The notes: generated by a model from the sequence alone, not told the origin. A stretch of 49,577 nt of DNA from CAYJLC01 sp964370735 (GCA_964370735.1 CAYJLC010000011.1:1-49577), one strand, 5' to 3'; shown: positions 1 to 9,377, numbered from the stretch's first letter. Made by a program: numbers and translations.

Positions 1-2
1 TG

Positions 3-452
3 CCACAAGGGAGAGATATTTTCCCTCAAATGACCGTTATGGAAAATCTAGAACTAGGTCTTCAGCCTTTAGGTGGTAAAGGAAAAATTCCAGAGTATCT
101 GTTTGAATTATTCCCTATTTTAATGAAGTTTAAAGACAGAAAAGGTGGCGATTTATCAGGTGGACAACAGCAACAGCTTGCTATTGCAAGGGCACTTGTT
201 TCTGAACCGAAAATTCTTATTTTAGATGAGCCGACAGAGGGCATTCAACCGTCTATTATAAAAGATATCGGTGTAGCTATTAAAAAAGTAAACGAAATAC
301 GTGGAATTACGGTGCTTTTAGTGGAACAATATCTTGATTTTGTTATGAGTAACACGCATATAGTGAATTTAATGGAGCAAGGCGAAATTTTATATAAAAA
401 TAATTCTGCCGATAGCGATAAGCAAAAATTACAACATTTGATGACACATTAG
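3..452 (+). CDS. urtE: Urea ABC transporter ATP-binding subunit UrtE (3' part)
   Basis: This is the C-terminal part of an ABC ATPase. The frame is open to the left window edge, so the start and Walker A lie outside. The visible part begins PQGRDIFPQMTVMENL, a sequence typical of the Q-loop region of UrtE/LivF-type ATPases. It continues with the signature LSGGQQQQLAIARAL, Walker B ILILDEPTEG and the H-loop region, here LVEQYLDFV. LivF and UrtE are close paralogues. UrtE is chosen because the gene stops 8 bases before ureA. It probably energises high-affinity urea uptake feeding the urease operon, with urtABCD lying upstream of the window. Confidence 0.9.
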   Translation, partial: PQGRDIFPQMTVMENLELGLQPLGGKGKIPEYLFELFPILMKFKDRKGGDLSGGQQQQLAIARALVSEPKILILDEPTEGIQPSIIKDIGVAIKKVNEIRGITVLLVEQYLDFVMSNTHIVNLMEQGEILYKNNSADSDKQKLQHLMTH

Positions 453-460
453 GAGGTAAA

Positions 461-1147
461 ATGAGATTAACACCGAGAGAACAAGATAAACTAATGTTAT
501 ATCTTGCAGGGATGCTTGCAAAAGAACGAAAAAATAAGGGGCTTAAACTCAATTACCCAGAAGCTGTTGCGCTAATTTCAAGCGAGCTTGTCGAAAAGGC
601 TCGCGAGGGGTCTTCTGTTTCTGAGCTTATGAGTTATGGCAGAAAAATCCTGAAAAAAGACGATGTTTTGGCTGGAGTTGCTGAAATGATAGATGAAATT
701 CAGGTAGAAGCTATGTTTTTAGACGGAACAAAGCTTGTAACAGTTCATAATCCTATCGAAACGACAGATGTTATTATTCCTGGTGAAATTTTGGTAGATG
801 ATGGTGAAATAGAGCTAAATTACGGGAAAGAAAAGTTAAATATTATCGTGAAAAACACTGCTGATAGACCAATTCAAGTAGGTTCACATTATCATTTCTT
901 TGAAACTAACAAGATGCTTTCTTTTGATAGAAGAGCATCTTTTGGCATGCGACTTGATATTCCGTCTGGTACAGCTATTAGATTTGAGCCTGGTGAAGCT
1001 AAAGAAATAATGCTTACAAAAATAGGTGGCACTCGCGAAGGATATGGTTTAAATGGGCTTACAAATGGGTTAATGGACGATGAAAAAGTGAAAGAAAACG
1101 CAATTAAACTTGCAAAAGAACTAGGTTTCAAAGGAATGGAGGACTAA
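461..1147 (+). CDS. ureAB: Urease subunit gamma/beta fusion (UreAB)
   Basis: Two of the three structural urease subunits are joined in one 228-residue chain. Residues 1-100 are the gamma subunit (start MRLTPREQDKLMLYLAGMLA, then VEAMFLDGTKLVTVHNPI). Residues from about 108 are the beta subunit (GEILVDDGEIEL, then RPIQVGSHYHFFETN and FGMRLDIPSGTAIRFEPGE). The reading frame is unbroken across the joint, so this is a true fusion like that of Helicobacter UreA and not a frameshift. An AGGAGG ribosome site precedes the start. The stop is directly followed by the ureC start codon. With UreC it forms the cytoplasmic nickel enzyme that hydrolyses urea to ammonia and carbamate. Confidence 0.96.
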   Translation: MRLTPREQDKLMLYLAGMLAKERKNKGLKLNYPEAVALISSELVEKAREGSSVSELMSYGRKILKKDDVLAGVAEMIDEIQVEAMFLDGTKLVTVHNPIETTDVIIPGEILVDDGEIELNYGKEKLNIIVKNTADRPIQVGSHYHFFETNKMLSFDRRASFGMRLDIPSGTAIRFEPGEAKEIMLTKIGGTREGYGLNGLTNGLMDDEKVKENAIKLAKELGFKGMED

Positions 1148-2851
1148 ATGAAAATTTCTAAAAAATTATATGCGACTATGTTTGGTCCTACAACTGGCGA
1201 TAGAATTCGCCTTGCCGATACTGATATTATAATTGAAATCGAAAAAGATTTGACGGTGTATGGCGAAGAATCAAAATTCGGAGGGGGAAAATCTATTCGA
1301 GATGGACTAGGGCAATCGTGCACACATAAAGACTCTGAATGTTTAGATTTAGTTATAACAAATGCCGTTATTTTAGATGCAACAGGCATATATAAGGCTG
1401 ATATTGGTATAAAAAACGGAAAAATTCACGCGATAGGAAAATCGGGAAATCCACATATTATGGATGGTGTAGACGAAAATATGATTATCGGTGCATCAAC
1501 CGAGGCAATTGCAGGCGAGGGTTTAATCGTGACGGCTGGTGGGATTGATACGCATATTCATTTTATCTCTCCGACACAGATTGAAACTGCTTTATATAGT
1601 GGGGTTACGACTATGCTAGGTGGTGGAACAGGACCTTGTGACGGAACAAATGCTACAACTTGCACACCTGGTGAATTTAACATAAGGAAAATGTTAGAGG
1701 CGACCCGAGGTATTCCTATGAATTTAGGGTTTTTGGGAAAAGGCAATTCTTCAAGCCCTGATACCTTAATCGAGCAAGTAAAAGCTGGAGCTATTGGGCT
1801 AAAACTTCACGAAGACTGGGGTTCGACGCCTAAAGCTATTGACGTTTGCCTTTCTGTTGCCGATGAATATGATGTGCAAGTTTCTATTCATACAGACACA
1901 TTAAATGAGGCTGGTTTTGTAGAAGATACGATGAATGCAATTGGAAACAGAGTTATTCATACTTATCACACCGAGGGTGCTGGTGGTGGTCACGCCCCAG
2001 ATATTATTCGTGCAGCATCATTTGCAAATGTACTTCCATCTTCGACAAATCCGACTATGCCATTTACAAAAAACACGATAGATGAGCATTTAGATATGCT
2101 TATGGTGTGTCACCATTTGGATAAAAACAACCCTGAAGATGTGGCATTTGCCGATTCGCGTATTCGTCCGGAAACAATTGCAGCCGAAGATGTTTTGCAC
2201 GATATGGGTATTTTTTCGATGATGAGTTCCGATTCGCAGGCTATGGGAAGAGTGGGCGAAGTTATCATAAGAACTTGGCAAACTGCCGATAAAATGAAAA
2301 AACAACGTGGTGCTTTGAGTGAAGATAGCGATAGAAGTGATAATTTTAGAGCGAAAAGATATATCGCAAAATATACGATAAATCCAGCAAAGACACACGG
2401 AATTTCCGACTATGTTGGGTCCATCGAGGTAGGAAAAATCGCCGATTTAGTGATTTGGAAACCGATGTTTTTCGGTGCAAAGCCTGAACTTATTTTGAAA
2501 TCTGGCTTTGTTTGTGGCTCGAAAATGGGCGATGCAAATGCATCAATTCCGACACCAGAACCTGTGGTTTATTCGAAAATGTTTGGTGCTTTAGGCGATG
2601 CTGTCGACAGCACTTGTGTTACGTTTTTGTCGCAGTATGCTTATGAAAAAAATGTTATGAGTGATATTAAACGAAAAACTTTACCGATTAAAAACTGCCG
2701 TAATTTAACGAAAAAAGATATGGTTTTTAATGATACGCTTGCAAATATCGAGGTAGATGCAGAAACATATACAGTTAAAGTCGATGGTGAGATTATTACT
2801 TGCGAAGCTTTTGATGAGCTTTCGCTTGCTAGAAAATATTTTATGTTTTAA
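1148..2851 (+). CDS. ureC: Urease subunit alpha UreC (catalytic)
   Basis: This 567-residue protein is full length for the family. All expected nickel-site residues are visible: H136 and H138 in DTHIHF, the carbamylated lysine K219 in GLKLHEDW, H248 in SIHTDTLNE, H274 in HTEGAGGGHAPD, and D362 in SSDSQAMGR. The flap cysteine and catalytic histidine are C321-H322 in MVCHHLD. Positions are shifted by two from the Klebsiella enzyme. The start codon abuts the ureAB stop, so translation is probably coupled. The enzyme should be active if nickel and the downstream accessory proteins are present. No nickel importer is encoded in the window. Confidence 0.98.
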   Translation: MKISKKLYATMFGPTTGDRIRLADTDIIIEIEKDLTVYGEESKFGGGKSIRDGLGQSCTHKDSECLDLVITNAVILDATGIYKADIGIKNGKIHAIGKSGNPHIMDGVDENMIIGASTEAIAGEGLIVTAGGIDTHIHFISPTQIETALYSGVTTMLGGGTGPCDGTNATTCTPGEFNIRKMLEATRGIPMNLGFLGKGNSSSPDTLIEQVKAGAIGLKLHEDWGSTPKAIDVCLSVADEYDVQVSIHTDTLNEAGFVEDTMNAIGNRVIHTYHTEGAGGGHAPDIIRAASFANVLPSSTNPTMPFTKNTIDEHLDMLMVCHHLDKNNPEDVAFADSRIRPETIAAEDVLHDMGIFSMMSSDSQAMGRVGEVIIRTWQTADKMKKQRGALSEDSDRSDNFRAKRYIAKYTINPAKTHGISDYVGSIEVGKIADLVIWKPMFFGAKPELILKSGFVCGSKMGDANASIPTPEPVVYSKMFGALGDAVDSTCVTFLSQYAYEKNVMSDIKRKTLPIKNCRNLTKKDMVFNDTLANIEVDAETYTVKVDGEIITCEAFDELSLARKYFMF

Positions 2852-2862
2852 GAGGGGTTATA

Positions 2863-3327
2863 ATGATTTTAGATGAAATTTTAGGGAATATTCGCGATAA
2901 AAAGACACAAAAAGAAGTAATAAAAATTAAATTTGAATGGTTTGAATTAGAAAAAAAGCGAGTTTCGAAAATCGCAGAAGACGGTGTTTCGGTTGGTGTT
3001 TGTATAAATGAGGTGCTTTCGGAAGGTGATATTATCGGAGAAACTGAAAATTCAGTTTATATTTGCGAGGTAAACCCAACCGAGGTTATAAAAATTTATG
3101 TGAAAAGTATGAAAGATATGGGCAAACTTTGCTTTGAGATTGGAAATCGACATTTGCCACTTAAAATTGAAGATGAGTTTGTATCGGTGCCGTATGACCA
3201 CCCAACTTATGAGTATTTATTAAAATTAGGGTTTAATGCAGTTTGCACTTTTGAGAAATTTGTTTCTTTTACAGAGTGCAAAGCACACGCGCCATTAAAT
3301 TCGCACAGTCACGACCATAAACATTAA
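2863..3327 (+). CDS. ureE: Urease accessory protein UreE (nickel carrier)
   Basis: UreE delivers nickel to the apo-urease complex. The 154-residue protein has the UreE N-terminal beta domain, the conserved GNRHLPLKIE segment and the YDHPTYEYLLKLGF metal-binding domain. It ends in a histidine-rich tail (HSHDHKH, residues 148-154), which in this family binds extra nickel. It follows ureC by 11 bases with an AGAGGGG ribosome site. The order A-B-C-E-F-G-D matches many Firmicute urease operons. Confidence 0.95.
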   Translation: MILDEILGNIRDKKTQKEVIKIKFEWFELEKKRVSKIAEDGVSVGVCINEVLSEGDIIGETENSVYICEVNPTEVIKIYVKSMKDMGKLCFEIGNRHLPLKIEDEFVSVPYDHPTYEYLLKLGFNAVCTFEKFVSFTECKAHAPLNSHSHDHKH

Positions 3328-3328
3328 T

Positions 3329-4009
3329 ATGGATATGACTTTATTGCTAAATATGTTTCAAATTAGCGATAGTTTGTTTCCAATTGGCTCTTTTACATTG
3401 TCAAATGGTTTAGAAACATTTGTTCAAAAAGAAAAGCTTGAAACAGCAACTGATTTGAAAACATATGTTAAAAACTATGTATCTTTTATGCCATATAATG
3501 AGCTTGGCGTGTATTTTCTTTTAAATAATTCTGAGATTTCGAAGGAAAAAATTATAGAAATTGACGGCATTTATTCGGCAATAAAAAGCTCTCGAGAAAT
3601 TAGGGAAGGGAGCAAAAAGTTATGTAGTAGATTTATAAAGCTATGGGAAAAAATCGAAAAATTACCGAGTTTAGAGTGTTATAGTGCACTTATTAAAGAA
3701 GGAATTTGTGAAGGTCATCATTCGATAGCTGTGGCGCTTTTTGTTTATGATAAAGGTATAGATAAAAGTGAGGGTGCAAGCATTTATGCATATAGTGTCG
3801 TTTCTGGTATTATCACAAATGCAGTAAAACTAGTACCTTTGAGCCAAATAGATGGACAATTAATATTAAATGATGCCTTAAATGACATTGGAAAAGCAGT
3901 TTTGATTGCAAAAAAGGTGAAAAAAGAAGAACTTGGTATATGTGGCGCTGGCTTTGAAATCTATTCTTACAACCACGAAACACTTTATTCAAGGTTATAT
4001 ATGAGTTAG
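3329..4009 (+). CDS. ureF: Urease accessory protein UreF
   Basis: UreF joins UreD (UreH) and UreG on apo-urease and helps control GTP-dependent nickel insertion. The 226-residue protein shows the family hallmark QISDSLFPIGSFTLSNGLE near the N-terminus, followed by an all-helical sequence including GHHSIAVALFVYDKG. The start lies one base after the ureE stop and no Shine-Dalgarno sequence is visible, so initiation probably depends on translation of ureE. A second ATG two codons on is an equally possible start. Confidence 0.93.
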   Translation: MDMTLLLNMFQISDSLFPIGSFTLSNGLETFVQKEKLETATDLKTYVKNYVSFMPYNELGVYFLLNNSEISKEKIIEIDGIYSAIKSSREIREGSKKLCSRFIKLWEKIEKLPSLECYSALIKEGICEGHHSIAVALFVYDKGIDKSEGASIYAYSVVSGIITNAVKLVPLSQIDGQLILNDALNDIGKAVLIAKKVKKEELGICGAGFEIYSYNHETLYSRLYMS

Positions 4010-4018
4010 GAGTAATAA

Positions 4019-4636
4019 ATGAGTTATGTAAAAATAGGGATTGGTGGTCCTGTTGGTTCTGGTAAAACAGCGCTTATCGAGCGTTTAACGCGTGCGATGA
4101 AGGACGAATATAAAATTTGTGTTATAACAAACGATATCTATACAAGAGAAGATGCCGAATTTCTCATTAAAAATTCAGCATTAGATGCAGATAGAATTAT
4201 GGGTGTAGAAACCGGAGGTTGTCCTCATACAGCGATTAGAGAAGACTGTTCGATGAATTTAGAGGCAGTGGATATTATGGCAGAAAAATTCCCAGACACA
4301 GAAATTATGTTTATCGAAAGTGGGGGAGATAACCTGTCGGCGACATTCAGCCCAGACCTTGCCGATGCCACGATTTATGTAATTGATGTTGCACAAGGGG
4401 AAAAAATTCCGAGAAAAGGCGGTCCAGGTGTTACGCGTTCGGACTTACTTATCATAAACAAAACCGATTTAGCACCACTTGTCGGTGCAAATCTAGACAT
4501 TATGGCATCTGATTCAGATAGAATGCGCAATGGCAGAAAATATCTTTTCACAAACCTTATGTCGCTTGAAGGTCTTTCGAATGTGATAAATTGGATTAAA
4601 AAAGATGTCTTATTCGAGGGAATAAATGGAGAGTAA
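4019..4636 (+). CDS. ureG: Urease accessory GTPase UreG
   Basis: UreG is the SIMIBI-class GTPase that powers nickel loading of urease. The 205-residue protein has a P-loop at residues 10-17 (GPVGSGKT within GIGGPVGSGKTAL), the metal-binding CPH motif at 68-70 (ETGGCPHTAIRED), the ESGGDNLSATFSP switch segment from E100, and the guanine-specificity motif NKTD. An AGGAG ribosome site precedes the ATG. Its last 11 bases overlap the start of ureD. Confidence 0.97.
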   Translation: MSYVKIGIGGPVGSGKTALIERLTRAMKDEYKICVITNDIYTREDAEFLIKNSALDADRIMGVETGGCPHTAIREDCSMNLEAVDIMAEKFPDTEIMFIESGGDNLSATFSPDLADATIYVIDVAQGEKIPRKGGPGVTRSDLLIINKTDLAPLVGANLDIMASDSDRMRNGRKYLFTNLMSLEGLSNVINWIKKDVLFEGINGE

Positions 4637-5378
4637 GGTTTATTTAAAAGCGAAATTCAATGGGAAAAAAACCATTTGCGACGATGTGTTTTTCACGCCA
4701 CCATACAAAATAATTTCTCCACTTTATAATAAAAATGAGGCGGAAATTGTAATAATGTCGTCTTCCGCAGGGCTTTTAAAGGGCGATATTGTGGATATGG
4801 AATTTGATATTCTAGAAAACACAAATATACGAATTTCTTCACAAAGCTTTGAAAAGATATTCAACACAATGGACGGAAAAGTTATAAAAAATGTAAAAAT
4901 CACAGCAAAAAGTGGAAGTTTTATAAAGTTTATGCCTTATCCTACAATTCCATTTGAAAATAGTAATTACCAAAATAAAGTCATCGTGGATTTAGAGGAA
5001 AATTGCAGATTTTATTATGGCGATGTTTTTAATTGTGGTAGAGTTCATAGTGGGGAAAAATTCAAACTCAAAAATTTTGAGAACTTTCTTCGTGTTAATG
5101 TGAATAATTTGCCAGTATTTATCGACAATACTATGATAAATCCGACGCTATGGAATTATGATGAAATAGGACTTTGGCAAGGATATACGCATAGTGGGCT
5201 TCTTTATATCTATGGAAATGATGAAATTTTAGATGAGATACGAGTTTTAGGCGAAAAAATGTTGTCAAATTGCGAATTTGGCGTAAGTTTATGCAAAAAA
5301 GGAATTTGTGTCAGAGTTTTAGGTGATAATGGCGATAAAATTTATAATTTTTTCGATAAAATATCAAAATTTAAATAA
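4626..5378 (+). CDS. ureD: Urease accessory protein UreD (UreH)
   Basis: UreD binds apo-urease first and acts as scaffold for UreF and UreG. The 250-residue sequence shows UreD features: AEIVIMSSSAGLLKGD near residues 38-53, TNIRISSQSFEKIF, and GDVFNCGRVHSGEKF. It is diverged and slightly short, as is usual for this poorly conserved subunit. It overlaps ureG by 11 bases with a GAGGG ribosome site inside ureG. It is the last gene of the operon and is followed by a strong hairpin terminator. Confidence 0.93.
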   Translation: MESKVYLKAKFNGKKTICDDVFFTPPYKIISPLYNKNEAEIVIMSSSAGLLKGDIVDMEFDILENTNIRISSQSFEKIFNTMDGKVIKNVKITAKSGSFIKFMPYPTIPFENSNYQNKVIVDLEENCRFYYGDVFNCGRVHSGEKFKLKNFENFLRVNVNNLPVFIDNTMINPTLWNYDEIGLWQGYTHSGLLYIYGNDEILDEIRVLGEKMLSNCEFGVSLCKKGICVRVLGDNGDKIYNFFDKISKFK

Positions 5379-5392
5379 AAATAATATAACTT

Positions 5393-5429
5393 AAAGGCTA
5401 GGCGAGAAATTTCTCAGCGTAGCCTTTTT
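5393..5429 (+). terminator. Rho-independent terminator of the urease operon
   Basis: The arms AAAGGCTA (5393-5400) and TAGCCTTT (5420-5427) enclose an inner palindrome GAGAAATTTCTC and are followed by a T-run. It starts 14 bases after the ureD stop. Confidence 0.85.
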
Positions 5430-5473
5430 ATATTATAGATTTAGCAGAAAATAAAATGAATAAAGTGTTTTAC

Positions 5474-5502
5474 TTGAATTTATTTATTAGTTTTGATATA
5501 AT
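5474..5502 (+). promoter_or_regulatory. Promoter of the 5527 exporter gene
   Basis: A -35 box TTGAAT (5474-5479), a 17-base spacer and a -10 box TATAAT (5497-5502) lie just before the gene. A GAGGGG ribosome site follows. Confidence 0.75.
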
Positions 5503-5526
5503 ATAAATAAAACCTGAGGGGATGAC

Positions 5527-6828
5527 ATGACAAAGTTTTTACCAAAGATTGATTATAAACTCTATTTCGCACTGTTCATCATGGGATTTATTCCAACAAT
5601 TTATTTATCGACTAGGATATTTTTGATTGGAAATCTTCCTACCGATTACGGATTTAATATTGCAAGACAGCTTACTTATGTAAATTTAATTTATGAAATC
5701 ACCACAGAAGCGATTATTTTACCTCTGTTTTTCTTTGTGGGTTCAGTCAAAGACGATTTAAAAGAACTTCAAAACAGAGTGCGTACAATTTTGCTTTTTT
5801 GCTTTGTTATAACTGTGGTTCTTGCAGTGTTTTTATTTATTTTTGCAAAACCACTGATAACTTTTATGGCGCAAGATACAGAACTTATAGATTTAACAGC
5901 AGATTATATTCGTCTTGAAGCTGTTGCATACATCTTTGCAATTTTAGTGAAAATCATATTAGCATTATTAATTTCGTTCGAAAAAAGCTACACTATTTAT
6001 ATTTTGCTTGTTATACAAATGTTCTTTACTATATTTTTCGATGTAGTTTTTCTTTCAGAATTACAATTTTCGCTTAATATCGGTGTTTTGGGTATTGCAT
6101 ATTCAAATATTATAACAAATTTAATTTTGTTTATCACAGGTGTTTTATTATTAAAAAGGTCAAAATTTCATATATTTTCAAGAGAAAAACTGGATTTTTA
6201 TTGGTTTAAAAATATGAAAAATATATCAATAATTTCTGGAATAGAAACGCTAATACGAAACCTTGCTTTTATGTTTATGATATTTAGAATGATTAATATT
6301 GCCGACGGGCAAGGTGATTTTTGGGTTGCAAATAATTTTATTTGGAAATTTGTTTTGCTTCCAATATTAGCTTTAGGCGAGCTTGTTAAGAGAGATGTCA
6401 GCCAAAATAATCACCTAAAAACGAAAGATTATTTTAAATTCACGACGATTATTCTCGTTTTATTAGTATGTTCGATACCGTTGTGGCAACCTTTTTTAAA
6501 GAATGTTTTACTTTTAGAAACACATGACAAAGTTTATTTTCTGATTATGGTAAGTATCGGTTTTTATGTACTTTTTGCGTATAATAATGTAATAGACAGT
6601 ATTTTTTATGGCTTAGGGCGAACAGATTTAATGCTTTTACAATCGATTATTATTAATGTTTTATTCTATGGAAGTATGTATATTTTATATGTTTTAGGAA
6701 TTTATGTGCCTACTTTAGCATCGGTTGCTATAATGTTTGGTACAGGGATTGCACTTGATAGTATTGTAACATTTATTATCTTTTATAAGACAAAAAATTC
6801 TTTAGTAATAGAAAACAACCAAGTTTAA
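5527..6828 (+). CDS. MATE-like multidrug/oligosaccharide exporter family membrane protein
   Basis: This 433-residue protein has about twelve hydrophobic segments spread over its whole length. Its pattern fits the MOP superfamily (MATE type), including a late loop FYGLGRTDLMLLQSIIINVLFYGSMYIL that resembles the C-lobe of MATE proteins. Sequence matches to well-known MATE motifs are weak, so the substrate is unknown. It has its own promoter after the urease terminator, so a role in urea metabolism is not implied. The downstream terminator begins within its last codons. The call as an exporter is an inference from membrane topology and a few motifs. Confidence 0.65.
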   Translation: MTKFLPKIDYKLYFALFIMGFIPTIYLSTRIFLIGNLPTDYGFNIARQLTYVNLIYEITTEAIILPLFFFVGSVKDDLKELQNRVRTILLFCFVITVVLAVFLFIFAKPLITFMAQDTELIDLTADYIRLEAVAYIFAILVKIILALLISFEKSYTIYILLVIQMFFTIFFDVVFLSELQFSLNIGVLGIAYSNIITNLILFITGVLLLKRSKFHIFSREKLDFYWFKNMKNISIISGIETLIRNLAFMFMIFRMINIADGQGDFWVANNFIWKFVLLPILALGELVKRDVSQNNHLKTKDYFKFTTIILVLLVCSIPLWQPFLKNVLLLETHDKVYFLIMVSIGFYVLFAYNNVIDSIFYGLGRTDLMLLQSIIINVLFYGSMYILYVLGIYVPTLASVAIMFGTGIALDSIVTFIIFYKTKNSLVIENNQV

Positions 6829-6842
6829 AACTTGGTTGTTTT
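6812..6842. terminator. Bidirectional terminator between convergent genes
   Basis: A near-perfect palindrome has 15-base arms (AAAACAACCAAGTTT at 6812-6826 and its complement at 6828-6842). It overlaps the last codons of the exporter gene and lies between two convergent stops, with A- and T-rich flanks on both sides, so it can serve both strands. Confidence 0.85.
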
Positions 6843-6851
6843 CTTATTTTA

Positions 6852-8087
6852 TTAAATAAATATTTCGCGTTTGCTTGGGATACTTTTTGTAAGTAGTTTA
6901 CCATTTCTATATTGATACAAGATTTCACTTTTCTTGTTCAGTGCATTATAGAAGTTATCGGCATCGAAAATTAAGAAATTAGCCGAGTTTCCTACTTTAA
7001 TTCCGTAATCATCGGTAATATTTAGGGTTTTAGCACCATTATGAGTGATAAGTTTGTAGCTATTTAATATTTCTTCATAGCCCATCATTTGACAAACGTG
7101 AAGTCCCATGTGAACTACATCTCTCATATTTCCATCTCCAAGTGGATACCAAGGGTCGAAAATATCATCGTGACCAAAAGAAACATTGTTTCCATTAGCT
7201 AAAAGCTCTTTAACACGAGTTACACCACGTCTTTTCGGATAAGTGTCAAATCTTCCTTGTAAATGTGTGTTTACTAAAGGATTTGCGACAAAATTTATGT
7301 CACTCATAGAAAGTAATCTGAATAATTTCGACGTGTAAGCGTTGTTATAACTATGCATAGCCGTAGTATGACTTGCAGTTACCTTGCTTTTAAGTCCAGT
7401 TTCTAATGCGCGACATGCAAGAGTTTCAAGTCCTTTTGCTTCAGGGTCGTCGATTTCATCACAGTGAACATCGATTAATTTATCATATTTCACAGCAAGT
7501 TCAACGCAGTAATTTAAACTTTCGACAGAATATTCACGAGTAAATTCAAAATGAGGGATAGCACCAACAACATCAGCGCCCATTTTAATAGAATTTTCAA
7601 GAAGTTCTTTGCCATTAGGGTAGCTTAAAATTCCTTCTTGAGGGAATGCAACGATTTGGATGTCGACAGCCTCTTTTAACTCGGAACGTAATTCAATCAT
7701 AGCTTCCATAGCAGTAAGTTTAGGGTCAGTTACATCGACATGCGTTCTAATATGCTGAATTCCGTTTGAAACTTGCATTCTAACAGCCTTGTTTACACGT
7801 TCTTTTACATCTTCTTTAGTAAGCTTTTCTTTTCTTTTAGACCAACATTCGATGCCTTCGAAAAGAGTTCCACTCATATTCCAAACAGGGTCACCGGCAG
7901 TAAGGCAAGTATCTAAATGGACATGGCTTTCCACAAATGGAGGTAAAATCATTTTACCAGTACAATCAATTACTTCTTCACCGTTTAAAGGAGTGATATT
8001 TTGAGAAATTTCTGTGAATTTACCGTTTTCTACGCGAATATCTGTCGGAGTATTGCTATTTTCGATAAATATGTTTTTAATAATCAT
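6852..8087 (-). CDS. codA: Cytosine deaminase CodA
   Basis: CodA converts cytosine to uracil and ammonia in pyrimidine salvage. The start at 8087 (MIIKNIFIENS) is chosen over an upstream ATG because an AAAGGA ribosome site sits just before it. The 411-residue amidohydrolase has the metal ligands H55 and H57 in SHVHLD, H208 in DVHCDEIDD, the SHTTAMHSY segment (H240), and D307 in SFGHDDIFDPWYPLG. These correspond to H61, H63, H214 and D313 of the E. coli enzyme, and the FDPWYPLG sequence is specific to CodA-like deaminases. It lies 20 bases after codB in the same transcription unit. The ammonia released would add to that from urease, so two nitrogen-scavenging functions adjoin. Confidence 0.93.
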   Translation of the reverse strand: MIIKNIFIENSNTPTDIRVENGKFTEISQNITPLNGEEVIDCTGKMILPPFVESHVHLDTCLTAGDPVWNMSGTLFEGIECWSKRKEKLTKEDVKERVNKAVRMQVSNGIQHIRTHVDVTDPKLTAMEAMIELRSELKEAVDIQIVAFPQEGILSYPNGKELLENSIKMGADVVGAIPHFEFTREYSVESLNYCVELAVKYDKLIDVHCDEIDDPEAKGLETLACRALETGLKSKVTASHTTAMHSYNNAYTSKLFRLLSMSDINFVANPLVNTHLQGRFDTYPKRRGVTRVKELLANGNNVSFGHDDIFDPWYPLGDGNMRDVVHMGLHVCQMMGYEEILNSYKLITHNGAKTLNITDDYGIKVGNSANFLIFDADNFYNALNKKSEILYQYRNGKLLTKSIPSKREIFI

Positions 8088-8107
8088 AAAAATTGTCCTT
8101 TCAAAGA

Positions 8108-9343
8108 TTAAAGTTTGCTTATTTTGCTTAATACAAAGTGAACGATACAAGCAGAGGCCATAGCATTTATAGATGGAATTCCAATCGGTAATAATAATCC
8201 TACTGCTACACCGACAAGCACACCTAAAATTGCACTCATTCTAAATTCTTTTTCACCATTTGCCAGTATATATGCCTTTTTATTCATAAAATAATCAAGA
8301 ATGATAATAGCACCAATAGCTGGAAGTGACGAGCCTAAAAACGTTAAAAATCCTACGAAATTATTGTATAGCCACATAGCACAAACTGTTCCTAAAATAC
8401 CTGCAAAAAGCGTCATTGTGTTACTTTTTTTGCCTGTGATATTAGATAACCCTAAGCCAGCAGAATAGAGTGCGTTGTTGTTAGTTGTCCAGATATTTAG
8501 AAGTAATACTACAATTCCGAACACTACTAAACCTTGTGCAATCATAATATCAAAGATATCAGGAACACCAGTAACAGCACCACCAACAGCGCCGAATAAA
8601 AACATTAGAGAGTTACCTAAAGTGAATGCAATAGCAGTCGTGCTTACGGCAATAGCTGGGCTTTTTGCAAATCTTGTGAAGTTAGGAGTTGCTGTACCAC
8701 CAGAAACAAAGCTACCGATAACTAGAGTAAGCGCTGTGATAAAGCTAATTGGGTTTGTTGGAGTTTCACTGAATACATTTTGGATACCACCTGTGTCAGT
8801 TATAGCCATATTCATCGAAATTAATCCTAAAATTGCAATTAAAGGAACAGAAATCGCACTAATTAGCGCAAGTCCTTTAATTCCGAAATATGCAGTAAGT
8901 GTCATTGCGATACCAGAAATAGCGATGAAAATATACGCGTTTATTCCTAGTAATGCTGAAACAGGAATTGCAAACATCGCAACACCAACGCCAAACCAGC
9001 CAGTTTGTGTGAAAATTATTAGAGATGATGGTAAGTACGAACCTTTGTTTCCAAAAGCGTGTCTTGCCATTAAATCGATGTTTAAGCTAGTTTTGCTTGA
9101 GATATACGCTAAAAGTGATGTGTATGCACCTAGAATTAAGCTACCTAAAGCTATTGCTAGAATAAAATCTTGCAAATTAAGCCCTAAGCCTAAATTTCCG
9201 CCTGTTGTCATACTTGCTGAGAAGAATGTGAAACCTAACATTACCACAAATAGACTGAAAAAGCCTTTTTTAGCATTGTCTGGAACAGCAGTCATTGAAA
9301 AATCATTGTCTTGAGATTGAGAATTTTTTTGGTTATTAGCCAT
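8108..9343 (-). CDS. codB: Cytosine permease CodB (NCS1 family)
   Basis: This 411-residue membrane protein imports cytosine. It shows the NCS1/CodB pattern: a hydrophilic N-terminus ending AVPDNAKKGFFSLF, the first helix with GFTFFSASMTTGGNLGLGLN, then twelve hydrophobic segments including FTQTGWFGVGVAMFAIP and a late NIWTTNNNALYSAGLGLS typical of cytosine permeases. It is first in the codBA operon and has an own promoter. A TAGGAAA ribosome site precedes the start. Confidence 0.93.
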   Translation of the reverse strand: MANNQKNSQSQDNDFSMTAVPDNAKKGFFSLFVVMLGFTFFSASMTTGGNLGLGLNLQDFILAIALGSLILGAYTSLLAYISSKTSLNIDLMARHAFGNKGSYLPSSLIIFTQTGWFGVGVAMFAIPVSALLGINAYIFIAISGIAMTLTAYFGIKGLALISAISVPLIAILGLISMNMAITDTGGIQNVFSETPTNPISFITALTLVIGSFVSGGTATPNFTRFAKSPAIAVSTTAIAFTLGNSLMFLFGAVGGAVTGVPDIFDIMIAQGLVVFGIVVLLLNIWTTNNNALYSAGLGLSNITGKKSNTMTLFAGILGTVCAMWLYNNFVGFLTFLGSSLPAIGAIIILDYFMNKKAYILANGEKEFRMSAILGVLVGVAVGLLLPIGIPSINAMASACIVHFVLSKISKL

Positions 9344-9377
9344 AGAGTTATTTCCTACCTTTTTTATAAATCAAAAT

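Noticed and set aside
461..1147. Urease fusion as a sequencing frameshift artefact
   Set aside because: The frame is continuous through the joint and both halves are complete. No leftover start or stop codons mark a former gene boundary.
8475..9314. A 279-codon open frame on the plus strand opposite codB
   Set aside because: It is the complement of a well-supported membrane-protein gene, has no ribosome site or promoter and resembles nothing known. The rare stops follow from the codon use of codB.
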